Both the position numbers and the translations under genes were made by a program. Positions 31,166 through 42,233 of a DNA stretch of 46,758 nt are shown here, piece by piece. Under the pieces are notes generated by a model, which had not been told where the DNA came from, ran no database searches, and worked only from the letters and a program-made list of their open reading frames with translations. The stretch lies in NCBI GenBank assembly GCA_002633005.1, contig NMRA01000351.1, positions 123,374 to 170,131 of the forward strand, in the 5' to 3' direction. The first letter of the stretch is position 1; every line of letters starts with the position of its first letter. The DNA is from Phoronis australis. Its lineage: Eukaryota; Phoronida; Phoronidae.

Positions 31166-33222
31166 GTCCGAGAAAATGAGACAAAAGTCCACTAAACAAG
31201 CACAAACGCGCAATTCACAGCTGTGCCCCCGTTTCTTTTTAGTTCGCCTGCTTTTTTGTTACCAAGAGGTCCACAACGTCAGGAATTCGAGCCCACCCAC
31301 ATTGAAGGCTGGGTGCGCGCATGCTGCATTCAGCATAATACCTAATCCGTAACACTACGATCGCCGCAGTTTGGTTATATTTACTTTTCATGCGAACCTA
31401 GTTTCCCGAAAATATACTTATACCCTTTCGTCAGTCAACTCTTTGGTGCATTGACTTGCTCTCTAATGTATTTTTTACGTCTCTGTGGTTAATTATGGAG
31501 ACATTTTTAAGATTTAATATCCCGGTTGGACTCGAAAGACCGGCCATTTAACTCACGTAATGTCAACTTCCGCTTTGTTTATCGCAGTGAGCCTCGCTTT
31601 GGATTTTAATGTCTGCCGCGTGAATTAGGTCTGTGTGTGATGCTATCAAGCAGCATCACAGAGATGCCATGCACGTGAACGTGTGTGAGGAATGTTCTAC
31701 TTTGCATGGACGCAAATAAGTGTAACGGATAAGCTGATGCTTTGCCGCCCTGTAACTATAATATTGTCTACGAATTTGCCACTAATATGATGGACGGAGG
31801 AGCCTCGGTAGCGGGCCAAAGCCAACAGTTAGTGCTAACATTTTCACTTCTGACACGGCCAGAGAGAAGGCCTCTGGTACAAACTCTTTTCATGGTCTCT
31901 AGACCGATCTGCTATTCCTAAATAATTTGTCAGTATGGACTGTTGTGCATGCAAAATATGTGAATCAGTCGACACTTACTTTGTCCACGACAGCCGTTTA
32001 AGTCACCCGAGTACACCGATACCTATCACATGGTGGAAAGTAAGCCATTCTTCAAAGATGGCCGTGCTATTCGCAACGCTTATTACATTTAAGGAGGATA
32101 TTTTTAGCAAATTCCGCATTTTTTTTACTGATTTCATGTTTTTATTGCATTGCCTTAGATTTTCGCACACGCTTTGTGAAGAAGTAAAACGATTTGACTA
32201 ATGCAAGCTTGTCATTTTTTGATCTCATCTCTATCGACAAATTATAATGTTCATAAAATTGTTAATTGTTTATTAATGAATTGAAAGTGGCCTTATTGGA
32301 AAGTCAGGGTTTTTACTTTTTCCAAGTATAGATGATGAACATGAATATACTATCGACGCTTCTACCTCCTTTACAAAGATTTTGGGAGCTTTAAATTTTC
32401 AGCGCGTGGATAGATTTGCATATTTAAAGTAAGTTGATAGCTAAGCGAAATGTTCAATCGATTTGTTTTCAAACATTGGGATAGCAGTCGTGGGCATCGT
32501 TTAAGGTTATATACATGCTAGAACTTATCTTCAGGGAAATATCAGCACAATTGTGAAATATAACTGTCAAAGTAAAGATTTGCTGAAATTAAAAAGCCCG
32601 TCGAATTTGATTTTGTTACTTTATACCAATTTCTACAAACTGCCATTGAACGGGTTACATGAACGTGTCTTTTAAGGAGATTTAATCAAAAAGGAGAGGT
32701 ACGTTGAAAGCAAAACATTTGTAACATGACCAAATTTCGTTTTATATAAATTTTACGATGAAATCTCAAGAGCCCTGTAAAGAATTATTTCTAAATTATC
32801 ATTTCGGTTTCTTTTTATGCAGATTTTGAGTTTTTCATAAAATCACAGAAGTCCTATTCTATTACTCCTCTTGCAAAAATGGATCATTTTTACAAACATA
32901 CCACATAGCGTTTTGGATAACAGTGCCTAAATCACATTACCTAAAAGTTGCAGTTGAATTCGGTCAGCCATATCTGAACTAGCCGAAGTAGAACATTTTT
33001 ACAGTCGTGTGTAACCTTAAAAAGAGTATCATGTATAAACGATTACACAAACAACACGAGACTTCTGACCCGTAAAAACACATAACTTCAACGCGAATTT
33101 TACTGCAGCGTAAGATTTTTGTATGAATTCTATTATGCCCCCCTTGAATTTTTGTACTTTCCAGTAATTATCTTCTGGTTTCAGAAGTGGCTTGGCAGAC
33201 TAAAGAAGTAGTGCTTGATGCC
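31166..33222. other. Intergenic sequence, no gene recognised
   Basis: An 88-codon plus-strand frame at 31935-32201 is Cys- and Phe-rich without a recognisable motif. The sequence becomes AT-rich toward the lectin-kringle gene at 33292. Enhancer or 5' UTR exons of that gene may lie here but cannot be pointed out. Confidence 0.4.
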
Positions 33223-33229
33223 TATATAG
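33223..33229 (+). promoter_or_regulatory. TATA-box candidate for the first lectin-kringle gene
   Basis: TATATAG, 69 bp upstream of the ATG at 33292. It would put the transcription start about 35-40 bp before the start codon, fitting a simple intronless transcription unit. A second weaker TATAAG sits at 33258. Confidence 0.4.
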
Positions 33230-33291
33230 CCAGTATCTAAGAACTGACACGTGCATGTATAAGACTACGAGAAATTCGCATTACCTTGAAA

Positions 33292-34389
33292 ATGAATGTT
33301 GGAAATGAAGAAAAGTTTTCACTCCTCTTAACAGCGCGACTTCTCATCTGTGTTTCTGGTTACTGGTCTGAGTGGAAAGATGCGTACACAGACTGTGACG
33401 AGAATTGTTATATTTGTCAAGAAAGGTCGTGTCTCGGAGTCAACTGTGTTGGAAGCAGTACAAGAATGGCTTGGTGTCACAGACGCGTGGAATGTCGCAC
33501 AAAATATCCAGAAAACCTCGTACTCTCCGACGGTTCTTCTCAAAGTTCTACTGATAAGGGAGCGACTTCCAGCAGGGCGGTGGACGGGACATGGGATGGA
33601 AACTGGGCCAGTCACTCGTGTAGCCAAACGAAAGGGAATGAGATTGGAAAACCGTGGTTTCGAGTTCGTACTTCCAAGCGGTTGGTAATCAGATATGTTA
33701 TGATATTAAACAGACTGGATGCTGAAGATGGATTGAAGAATTTTGTCATTCAAGTTTTAAATGATGATTCCGTCATTGGGGCATGTACCACATACAACAG
33801 CACATCAAGTACAATGGGGAATATTCCCGCTCTTTTTACTTGTGATACTCAATTGAAAGGCAACGGTGTCAAGATCAGATTAAACACCCGCGGAATACTT
33901 ACCATATGCGAGATAGCGGTTTACACTGATGACCCAGGCTGCGTAGAACCTCAATTATTTGGCTACGATTACACGGGACCGGTACAAAGAACGTTATCTG
34001 GACAGACTTGTGTTAGATGGAGCTCGCCACGGAACTCGATTCGAAACATATTCAACTTGGACCATAACATGTGTCGTAACTTTGCAGGTTCCGGACACAC
34101 GAGACCGTTCTGTGTTGTTGAGGAAGGGAGCATGGAGGACTGCTTAGTCGGTGTGTGCCAGAATCGAAACGCTAGGATTAAATTTAGCTCCCAGTGCCTG
34201 GGCGGCATTCTTGGTATGTTCGGTGGCAAGCTGTTGTGGATCATTGTGGCCGTATCAAGTTTAATTATTCTCTCCCCCATTCTATATTGTCTTTGGAAAA
34301 GGTGCCACAGAAAGAAGTCGCCGTCAGATGATGCCAATAGAAATTTGGATCAGTGGAACGAACTGGACTCTTCCCTGTTTCCGAAATAG
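33292..34389 (+). CDS. Intronless type I membrane protein: TSP1-like, fucolectin (FTP) and kringle domains
   Basis: 365 residues from the first ATG; an upstream TTG in frame is not a start. Seen: signal peptide about 1-23; a Cys-rich module at 24-68 with Trp-Ser-Glu-Trp and Cys-Gln-Glu-Arg-Ser-Cys resembling a reduced TSP1 repeat (7 Cys); an FTP / F5/8C-like lectin domain about 73-211 with Gln-Ser-Ser, Ala-Val-Asp-Gly, Ser-Cys-Ser, Pro-Trp-Phe and Leu-Asn-Arg-Leu-Asp; a kringle about 217-289 with six Cys (217, 240, 261, 274, 284, 289), Gly-Tyr-Asp-Tyr-Thr-Gly and Met-Cys-Arg-Asn; a membrane helix about 314-336; and a 29-residue tail rich in charge. FTP domains bind fucose-type sugars in animal and fish lectins, but here the sugar-binding His is Gln112 and the second Arg is missing. 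A related gene on the same strand lies 7.8 kb downstream. Likely a cell-surface recognition protein; the ligand is unknown. Confidence 0.88.
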   Translation: MNVGNEEKFSLLLTARLLICVSGYWSEWKDAYTDCDENCYICQERSCLGVNCVGSSTRMAWCHRRVECRTKYPENLVLSDGSSQSSTDKGATSSRAVDGTWDGNWASHSCSQTKGNEIGKPWFRVRTSKRLVIRYVMILNRLDAEDGLKNFVIQVLNDDSVIGACTTYNSTSSTMGNIPALFTCDTQLKGNGVKIRLNTRGILTICEIAVYTDDPGCVEPQLFGYDYTGPVQRTLSGQTCVRWSSPRNSIRNIFNLDHNMCRNFAGSGHTRPFCVVEEGSMEDCLVGVCQNRNARIKFSSQCLGGILGMFGGKLLWIIVAVSSLIILSPILYCLWKRCHRKKSPSDDANRNLDQWNELDSSLFPK

Positions 34390-34598
34390 TAAAATACAGT
34401 ACACGCTGACTTACTTGGCATGGTTTTAAGCTCGTGCAATGTAAACATTCTGGCGCTACGAATTTCGTTCTAAGGTTTGTCGCTTATCAACCTGATACAA
34501 TTTTTCAACATACTTCAATTGGAGTTAAGCACAAGTTTGTAAGCCAGTTGCCTCCATATTCGGGCGAAAATTTGGACAAGTTATAACTTGAAAGTTTA

Positions 34599-34604
34599 AA
34601 TAAA
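34599..34604 (+). terminator. Polyadenylation signal candidate
   Basis: AATAAA 210 bp after the stop of the first lectin-kringle gene, in the expected range for its 3' UTR. Another AATAAA lies near 34860. Confidence 0.45.
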
Positions 34605-35147
34605 TCGTGTTAATTGATTGTTAATTGGTGGATGCCATAATCAATAACCCCTAACATTTTCATGTCTTGAATTGCATCACATTAGTTTTCGAGGTGATTT
34701 AGGTTGAATGAAATAGAGTTGAAACGGATGATGCACTCGCAATTTTGATGATATGTATTTCGCGCCCCCTTTTATGACTCTTTGGTAACTAAGACCAAGA
34801 TTGTGTAACTAAGACCAGGATTGTGTAACTTTGAGCTATTCCATGAGGGAATCAATAGAAATAAAAATCACTCTAAGGGTTATCTTTCAGATTCAGCTTA
34901 AACTTTGTGCATGTGATCGTGGTTTGGCTCTGACACAAAATTCATCAATTTTACACTTATGAAGAAAATGTCACGTTTTTGCATGCCGAAGAAAGTTTTT
35001 TCAAATACCAAAAGAGGTAGATTGTTTACAATGAGAAAAGACACATCATGAGATTACGAGGGGACACACAAGAACTCCCGAGTAATATTGATACAGATAA
35101 TTTCAATGCATCCATCACATGACTTGGGAAATAAATCTGGAGACACC
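34605..35147. other. Intergenic sequence with a short tandem repeat
   Basis: An 18-bp unit (GTAACTAAGACCA(A/G)GATT) is tandemly repeated at 34786-34830. Nothing else recognised before the transposon target duplication at 35148. Confidence 0.5.
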
Positions 35148-35152
35148 TTTCT

Positions 35153-37694
35153 CAACCCGGCCAACCCGCAATCGAGAACGCCCGGAAGGCAATCGAGAAC
35201 GAGACCTTACACCAAAAATGGCAGACGACAGTGAAGTACCTTGTGAGTTTAAGTGTCATTTTCTTCTTAAATAGAGACTACTTTGGTACCAATGCGACAC
35301 ACCGAAAAGAGCTTTTTTTGTTGTTGATCTTGTATAATTTTTGAAATAAAGACCGCAGAATACAATGACTTTGTGTAAAATGCCTTGCGTCTCGTAAAAT
35401 CGTCAATTTCTACTTGTTATTAGCAATTCCTGGGTTCTTCAGTAGAGACGTGTGACGTTCGTAGTTAAATCGTACCTGGTGACACCTTTGTCAGTTATAA
35501 TTTGTGAAACAATTCGAGATATCTACCGATACAAGCAGGTCGGTCCTTGTGTGAGACGGTGATCGGGAACGAAACTGTTAATTCTCCATGACGATCGTGA
35601 ACGCAAAAATGCGATCGTGAACGCACATTTTTTCTCTGCATTTTCCTGATTAATCGCTCAGTGTTCTATCAATGATGTTAGTATACTACAACCATGAATT
35701 AGTTGACGGGTCGATTGTTTGCTATTCTTTCACCGTTTTTCATGATTTCTGTGTGAGATTTAGCCTCACAAATATGATTTTTCAGTTGAACTGTAGCCAC
35801 ACGACGAGTCCTTCAGAGTGTTAACGTACACGTCTTCAAAACAGAGTAGCACAACTGCCGCATGTGACAAAGGGCTATCTATGCACATATGTTGTGGAGC
35901 TTTGTTCAGGAAGAAACCTTTTTTGTATAACCACATGATAATAAAACACAGTGACACTCAGCCGCAAGCAAGACCTTTACCAGCCCCGTGTTGCATGGGG
36001 CAAGATTTTTTTTTCACCGCATAAGAAAACACAATATGAAGCATAGTGCTCAGGAACCAAGTTGATTCAGTGCCCTATCTGCTATCAGTGTTTCACGGAA
36101 AGAGTAAGCCTGAGGACACTCTTTGTTGTTGTGAATGTGTCATGCAAAGAGTATGCCTACTTATACAGGCAAGAGAACCAGAATCGTCATATTCAGTCCA
36201 GTAGTGAAAGTTGTTAAGTCACGAAAGTTTTATTCAGATTTACAGAGTTTATAGTTGGTAGTTGTTTGATGTGATGGTATTTGGACAGTTTGTTTTGAAC
36301 CTTTTTCCTATTTGTGTTATTTCAACAGCATCTTTAACAGAACCAGTGCATTTTTGAAGTGTTTGGCTACATTTAAATGACCCCACTATGTGTCATTTGG
36401 TGATACTTACATACAATTGTTATGACCAATTAGTATTTTAAAAGAAAATTATGTCTGCCATAATTGTAGAAATTGTTTTCATATTGTATATCTAAGCCAC
36501 ACCAGTGCCACATGTCAATCTGTTCGTCTCTGTGTCCATAATTGAGTAAAACATCAAACAAAATACCACCCGTTTTATCAGCAAATCAATTAACATCATT
36601 TCTGGCAATTGTTTTTAAATCCCAGACGTTCATGAGCGGTAATCTTTGAATCACCTCACTAATGGTGTAATTGCCGCAGTCTTCTCGCTCCCCACAGGTA
36701 CGCTCATCATCATTCTTTGACTTCAGTGGCGTATTAGTTAGTTTCCTTTTTGCTGTCACAATCTTGCAAGAAGATTCGACACACGCTTTCATCTGCAGCA
36801 ACAATTAATTACTCCTGGCTTACACGCCACATGGAACAATTGCTGGGTGAGTCTTAGTTTAGAACCCCTTGTTCCCCTAGGTTTCGTCTAAAAGTATATG
36901 TCTGTATTTCAAAACCCTGGTAGGGTGTACTTTCACGCCCTTATTAACTAAGCTGTTCGTTGAAGTTTGCCTCACAATAATAAGAGTGAACTTGTTTCAT
37001 GAAATGAAAATAAATTTATTTGTGAAAATATCTCTAACTAAAATAGTGCTTGATGTACATGTAGTCGCTCATTTTGATTAATGGTAATGCTATGATATTG
37101 TTTAGTTTGGATACGAAAATAACAGAGTAAGGACGCAAAATGTGATTAATTCATTGCACCACACTTATTTTGTAATAACTTTTCACGTTTTATAAGTAAA
37201 AAATTCATAACTGTTCGGCACACCACGATGCGTTCTTGATCGCATAAACACAAAAATTGCGTTTCCGTTCGCTTTTCTTTGCGATTTCGATCGCATTATT
37301 CAACAGAAAAGTGTCGAAAAATCAGAGATCCTGCCAAAAATACGAAAAACAAGTGTTGTGTTATATATTCACGAGTCATTTCTTCATAACTTCAATGTCA
37401 ATTTATCAATTTAGTGCCAAAATAACCGCAATTTGCCAAATGACGTACAAATCACTTTTGACTCAAGCGATGGCTCGTTCAACGTAACTTTTCTCCAATA
37501 ATTGGAATAGACATTAGCCTATACCTACCCTTCCTCAATATATTACGCCTTGAATTCATGTCTCTGTTTTCATATTGGAATTAAAAACAACGTTAATTCA
37601 TTAAACTTACTCACCTTGCCTGGTTTCGCTTCTCACAACAAATTTCGTTCTCGATCGCCTTCCAGTTGTTCGCGATCACGGGTTGGCCGGGGTG
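35153..37694. mobile_element. 2542-bp DNA transposon with TIRs, TTTCT target duplication and subterminal motif array
   Basis: Left end CAACCCGGCCAACCCG and the reverse complement of the right end, CACCCCGGCCAACCCG, are near-identical terminal repeats. TTTCT flanks both (35148-35152, 37695-37699), a 5-bp target duplication. Inside each end are several copies of GATCGNGAACG: left at 35171, 35192, 35561, 35593 and 35613; right, in inverse orientation, at 37231, 37646 and 37668. Such arrays are typical transposase-binding sites. No transposase domain is recognised in the 2.5 kb, so it is probably non-autonomous or decayed. A 5-bp duplication is known for Transib and some other superfamilies. The ends do not allow assignment. 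Confidence 0.9.
36431..36804 (-). pseudogene. Broken open frame inside the 2.5-kb transposon, function unknown
   Basis: On the minus strand an open piece (36804-36586) rich in Lys, Cys and Asn continues, after a single in-frame TGA, through about 50 more codons that include a Trp-His-Trp-Cys motif, to a stop near 36440. The overall length of about 120 codons with one stop hints at a former coding region, possibly part of the element's own protein. I do not recognise a family. Confidence 0.3.
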
Positions 37695-37699
37695 TTTCT

Positions 37700-40600
37700 G
37701 TAGTGTTGAAAGTGGATGTCACTCAATGCTTCTACAAGCCAGTTTGCGTGCCTGTGGATATTAAAAAAAAAAACTTGTTCACATGTATGGGTAGATCTTG
37801 GACGAATTGTTTTTTTTATTATCTATTCTAAAAAATGCCACAATAATACATATTCTACACCTTTTAAACCATGGAACACAGCCCTGGAATGCCAACACTG
37901 ATCTCGCACCACGCATGCGTGAGAGTTGTTTACATTCGTTTGTGTCTCGCTGGTTCCCTATACGTGCTTAGCCAGTACGCAAGTATCATGCAGTGGCGCA
38001 CGCTTTAGCATCGGTTGATGTAACTTCAGCAGTCATTGGTTAGCTTTACAACACCGTGGAAAAAATGGCGGACAGTGAACGATTTTTAGCCTTATCATGC
38101 AAGTGGCGTCGCAGCAACTATTTCGTTTCTGCAGTGATGTTTAATAACGTGCTTGAAGTACATGCATGTACTATAAACACATATCTGGCCCATTTAACCG
38201 GTGTGTTATTCATATTGTATGAATACAGGACAGTATCGTAAACAAAAGTTATCGACAGTAGAAAGATGCACTCCGAAAAGCCATAACCACAATTTCTAGG
38301 ATTCACATTTCCTGAACATAAATTTTAAGCACCAATTTGTCTGTGAAACAGACCACATTTAAAATTCAGTCCATCAGTCAGGTCAGTTTGTTTGCGTAAA
38401 ACGCTGCCTGTTGAGAATTCGACAAGCCAATCAGAAACGTCGATGTAAAAAAATTTCCCAGCGTCCTGGCTACTGACCACCTAGCGGCACACATGGAACC
38501 AGCGAGTCGTTTGTGTGTGTGTGTACCTGCCGTAAAATTTACTGTCCTAAATCTCTCGAATGGGCTTTTTTCAGTTTTTGCCCCGTCATTGCGTATTGTG
38601 CCAAATTTTGACAAGCTGTTTTGGTCGGCCATACTGGCATAGGTGACGAGTTTAAATGTGCTTAAAATTATTTTTATAAATATTCTAACAGTAAAATTTA
38701 TTGACACATATCCTAAACATTCTGTATAATCCACGAGTTAACATAAGAATTTAATCACGCAAATGTAATTTATTGACTGGTTAAAGGATTCACAATTCTT
38801 TTTGGACAACATGGCAACTTATGCTGAACTGAAAGGCATGATCAAATGGCTGCATTGTCATCGGTGAAGATTTATAATATACAACATCTGTAAACACGCT
38901 GCTACCAAAAATAAGTTTTGTACACGTTTCTGATGTTTGGGGCATAATTAGTATCAATATTGTATAATTTGCTGAATGTGAAGTGCCCATTCGATTGACA
39001 TTGCACTCTGTTAAAATAGTTGAAATTGTTTTGAAATAATTTTTTTGTTTGAAAGTCAAATTTACTTCAAAATATGATTATGTGTCACAATAGAGCACAC
39101 ATTTTTCTAAATTTTTGCATAAATTACTGTAAACCTTTGATTCATGTTTTGAAGCTAGTTACTTTCTGCTTCAGGATATATCAAGGCAACAAAATGTGAA
39201 AAATATGTATTACTTGATTAACAAAAATAGGTTACAATTGGGTGATGAAGTGTAAAGCTTACGCGGATACTTCAGATTCATAGCTTCATACTTGTCAAAT
39301 TCTAGTTAAGGAGGAACGCTTTTATGGTACACATTTGCCGTGGTAACAATTATGCATGTCCACTTTGATACTCGTGATTTTCATTCAGCCTGTATTACTG
39401 AAATTCTAAGTTATTTATTGTAGCAAAAGATTGTTATGATCATTTTGATTTACTCATTAAGTTGTACTTTTCTAGGTATCAGTCTTAACTACAATAACAG
39501 TTTCAAACCCCTGCGTCCAATGTTTGAGATGTCATTTTTATCTCTTATGGGATTGTCACAACAAGTGACAAATTCAGCTTCGGGCGGAATCGGTTAAACT
39601 ATTAGCATCCTGAAGAATAACAAAGCTCCAAAACTCAGTTTACAGGGGGGGTGGGCACAGGTTAGATATATGAACGGTTTCCAGAATGCAAAAATATCAC
39701 TGATGGGTCAGCACAGGTTAGAATCATTCGAAAACATGAATGTACATGTAAATAACATTAGGTTTTGGCCAACCTAGGTGGAAGAAGTGGAAAACCAAAA
39801 CCACGGTACAGTGCAGCATGTGAAACGACCTTTCGATATTAATCAAAAGTCATCCTTAGGCACAATAGTAGGCAGAAAACAATCATAACAGATTGCTAGA
39901 TTAATATCTAAACGCCGTTTTCAAACATGTATGTGCCATCGTTTCCTCTGTGGAAAAATTTTGGAAAAATTTCATGAAATTTCACCAAAGAAATCAGGTC
40001 ACAGACACTGCCACCAGGGGGCCAGCAGTAGCAGAATTATCGAAAAATTGACGTTGACACCATAGAAAAGTATTTGCAAATATTGACGAAGCCCCTTTAT
40101 GAGGTTTATGAGATTCAACTGTGTACTGTCCGTAGTCTAGCACTGTAAAACACGCGGGGCTATGTCCTTTCTATCGGCTGTTACTTTAAAACAAACAAAA
40201 AGCCTATTTTTCATTTTTTAAAATTTTCTTAGTCAGAGAGCAAACTGATGGAAAATATTATTGGAAATCATCAGCATCCCTTAAAGTGGCCCCCACAGCA
40301 CCTCAAAATGGCTAAAAATCAATGACTAAAAATTGGGCAAAATTTACCGAATTTTGACACTCTAGTTAAGGTTAACGGAAACTCCTTTAAATTGCAAAGA
40401 CTGTTTTCATATAGAGAGGTTCAATGTCTACATAAACATAATAAAGATTTTCCCGTTTTTAAGCCGTTTTAAACAACTTTAATAAGTGAACATTTTCGAA
40501 CCAAAAATGGGATATTTTGTTCCAAAATATTCATGATGCTCTAACTTAAAAACTTTGACCCAAACATTTCAAATTAACATTTTGAACATATCTTACGAAG

Positions 40601-42129
40601 ATGTACGAACACGCAATTTTTCAAGATCTGAGTCAGTGACCCTAAAATCGACTTTTTGGTGGTCTCGTGCAATGACAGTTAGCTTCCACGTCTTGGAATG
40701 CAGATTTCATGCCTTGAATGAAAGTGTTCGCTTCCATGGGTAGGCTTTAGGGCTAATACATTTTGCATGCTATCTTCCCGAATACACACCCGCCATGTTT
40801 CGAAGCGCCACCTATACTTATTTTTCAAGTTAAATAATGAATTATTTGCTAAAGATGTATTTGCATGCTTCTAATTATACTAATGTTAAGCTGGAACTAA
40901 CCGACAGTGCTATTTGAATATCATCTGCGCTTAACAAATTGCAGTTGTATTCATTTGCAACTTGTTATTTCTCACATGACCTGCAATGTGTTACGACACG
41001 ACTAGTTAATAACTCCGAGTACGTAATTTTTTATATTACTTGGGCTAATCGCAAAGTATTGTAAAGTAGAAATCCATACGTCTTACATTTTGGACTCTGC
41101 AATACACTTACACAACCAATGCCGGAATTCCGAGAAGATGACAAGGTTATGATTGACAAATCAGGTGTCACAACTGTACGTATTCCCAGTCAGAAGGACA
41201 TGCAAACAACTTCTTAAACGGACCTATATTCGGCGGCGAATTCCATAACCATGTTCATTCAAACGGAGACGAGTCCCAACCCAAGTAACGAAGCGAGACC
41301 GTCTAGCTGTGCTGTCTCAAGGTCAATTCAGTGCTCACGCGCGGGCAAGCCTTGCTGTCTGTTCTTGATAAACAGTTTTTAAGTTTTAATATTACAACTT
41401 AAAAGACTGTTTATTAGATTCTAGCTTGAATATTTGCTCCGAAAGCTGAATGCAATTTACAGTTGCTAGGCTTGAAACAAGACTATTAAGAAAAAGTAAC
41501 TGAATTACTTTACATTGCGCAAGGTTAGCGTGGTTTTACAAAAGTTGCGTCGTGTGGTTGAAAGTTTTACACACTTCGCGTTTTAAGGCAAAAAGGTCGT
41601 CTTTCCGAGGCTTGCCGAGGGATTTGTAGGAAATTTACAAGAGGTTTTGCCCATGTCTTAAACCTGAGATGAGTGTAGTATTCTCTACATTCGACATACT
41701 ATTTCTGCAGATTAATGTGTTCACACGATCGCATTTTTTGCGTGCAAGTTAATGTTTGATTTGGAATTCAAGTGTGACATATATGAGTAGTCAACTATCT
41801 TTAAACTGTTCCAAGAAAGTGTCTCAACGTTCAAACTTTGAAACTTCCACATCAGGTAAGTGAATCAAATTTAAGGCAAAACTTAAGTCAAACCTAAGAC
41901 CACTTTCTTGGAACGGACTTGAGGTTTTACCTAAAAATTGACACAGATTTAAGATGTGTCTTGGCTAAGTCAGTTTACATGTACTTGTAACGGACCCGTG
42001 GCCGAAGTCCAATTTATATGAAGTTAAACTTTGAACCACCTTTAACAAATTGGCTGCACTTTTTCATAGTTCAAAAATGCTTGCCTACAAGAAATAAAGC
42101 TAATGTATTCCGTGTGCATCACTACTCCG
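37700..42129. other. Intergenic sequence between transposon and second lectin-kringle gene
   Basis: About 4.4 kb without a supported gene. At 37911 there is an ACGCATGCGT NRF1-like palindrome, and 145 bp further an ATG in good context (AAAAATGGCGG, 38065) opens a 58-codon frame, which could be a promoter with a first exon or chance. A 14-bp perfect inverted repeat lies at 41808/41901. Confidence 0.4.
41808..41914. repeat. Small stem-loop repeat
   Basis: GTTCCAAGAAAGTG (41808-41821) and CACTTTCTTGGAAC (41901-41914) are perfect 14-bp inverted repeats about 79 bp apart. They may be the core of a small MITE or a structured regulatory element about 320 bp upstream of the second lectin-kringle gene. 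Target duplication not found. Confidence 0.5.
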
Positions 42130-42135
42130 TATAAG
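42130..42135 (+). promoter_or_regulatory. TATA-box candidate for the second lectin-kringle gene
   Basis: TATAAG, 104 bp upstream of the ATG at 42234. It would place transcription start around 42160 with a short leader. Confidence 0.35.
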
Positions 42136-42233
42136 AAGCGTCACAGATTGTCAGAATATATTGCGTCTTACAAGATGTTTTACTAGCGAAGTCGGTGAGG
42201 AAACGTGCCATCGGAAGTAGCGTCAGCTTGATC

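Noticed and set aside
35153-37694. RAG/Transib-type element because of CA(C)-starting ends and a 5-bp duplication
   Set aside because: The ends lack the CACAGTG/CACWRTG heptamer and no RAG-like core is visible; 5-bp duplications are not unique to that group.
42195-42233. Upstream in-frame extension of the second lectin-kringle gene from GTG
   Set aside because: Animal nuclear genes start at ATG, and starting at 42234 puts the hydrophobic signal peptide at the N-terminus as in the paralogue.
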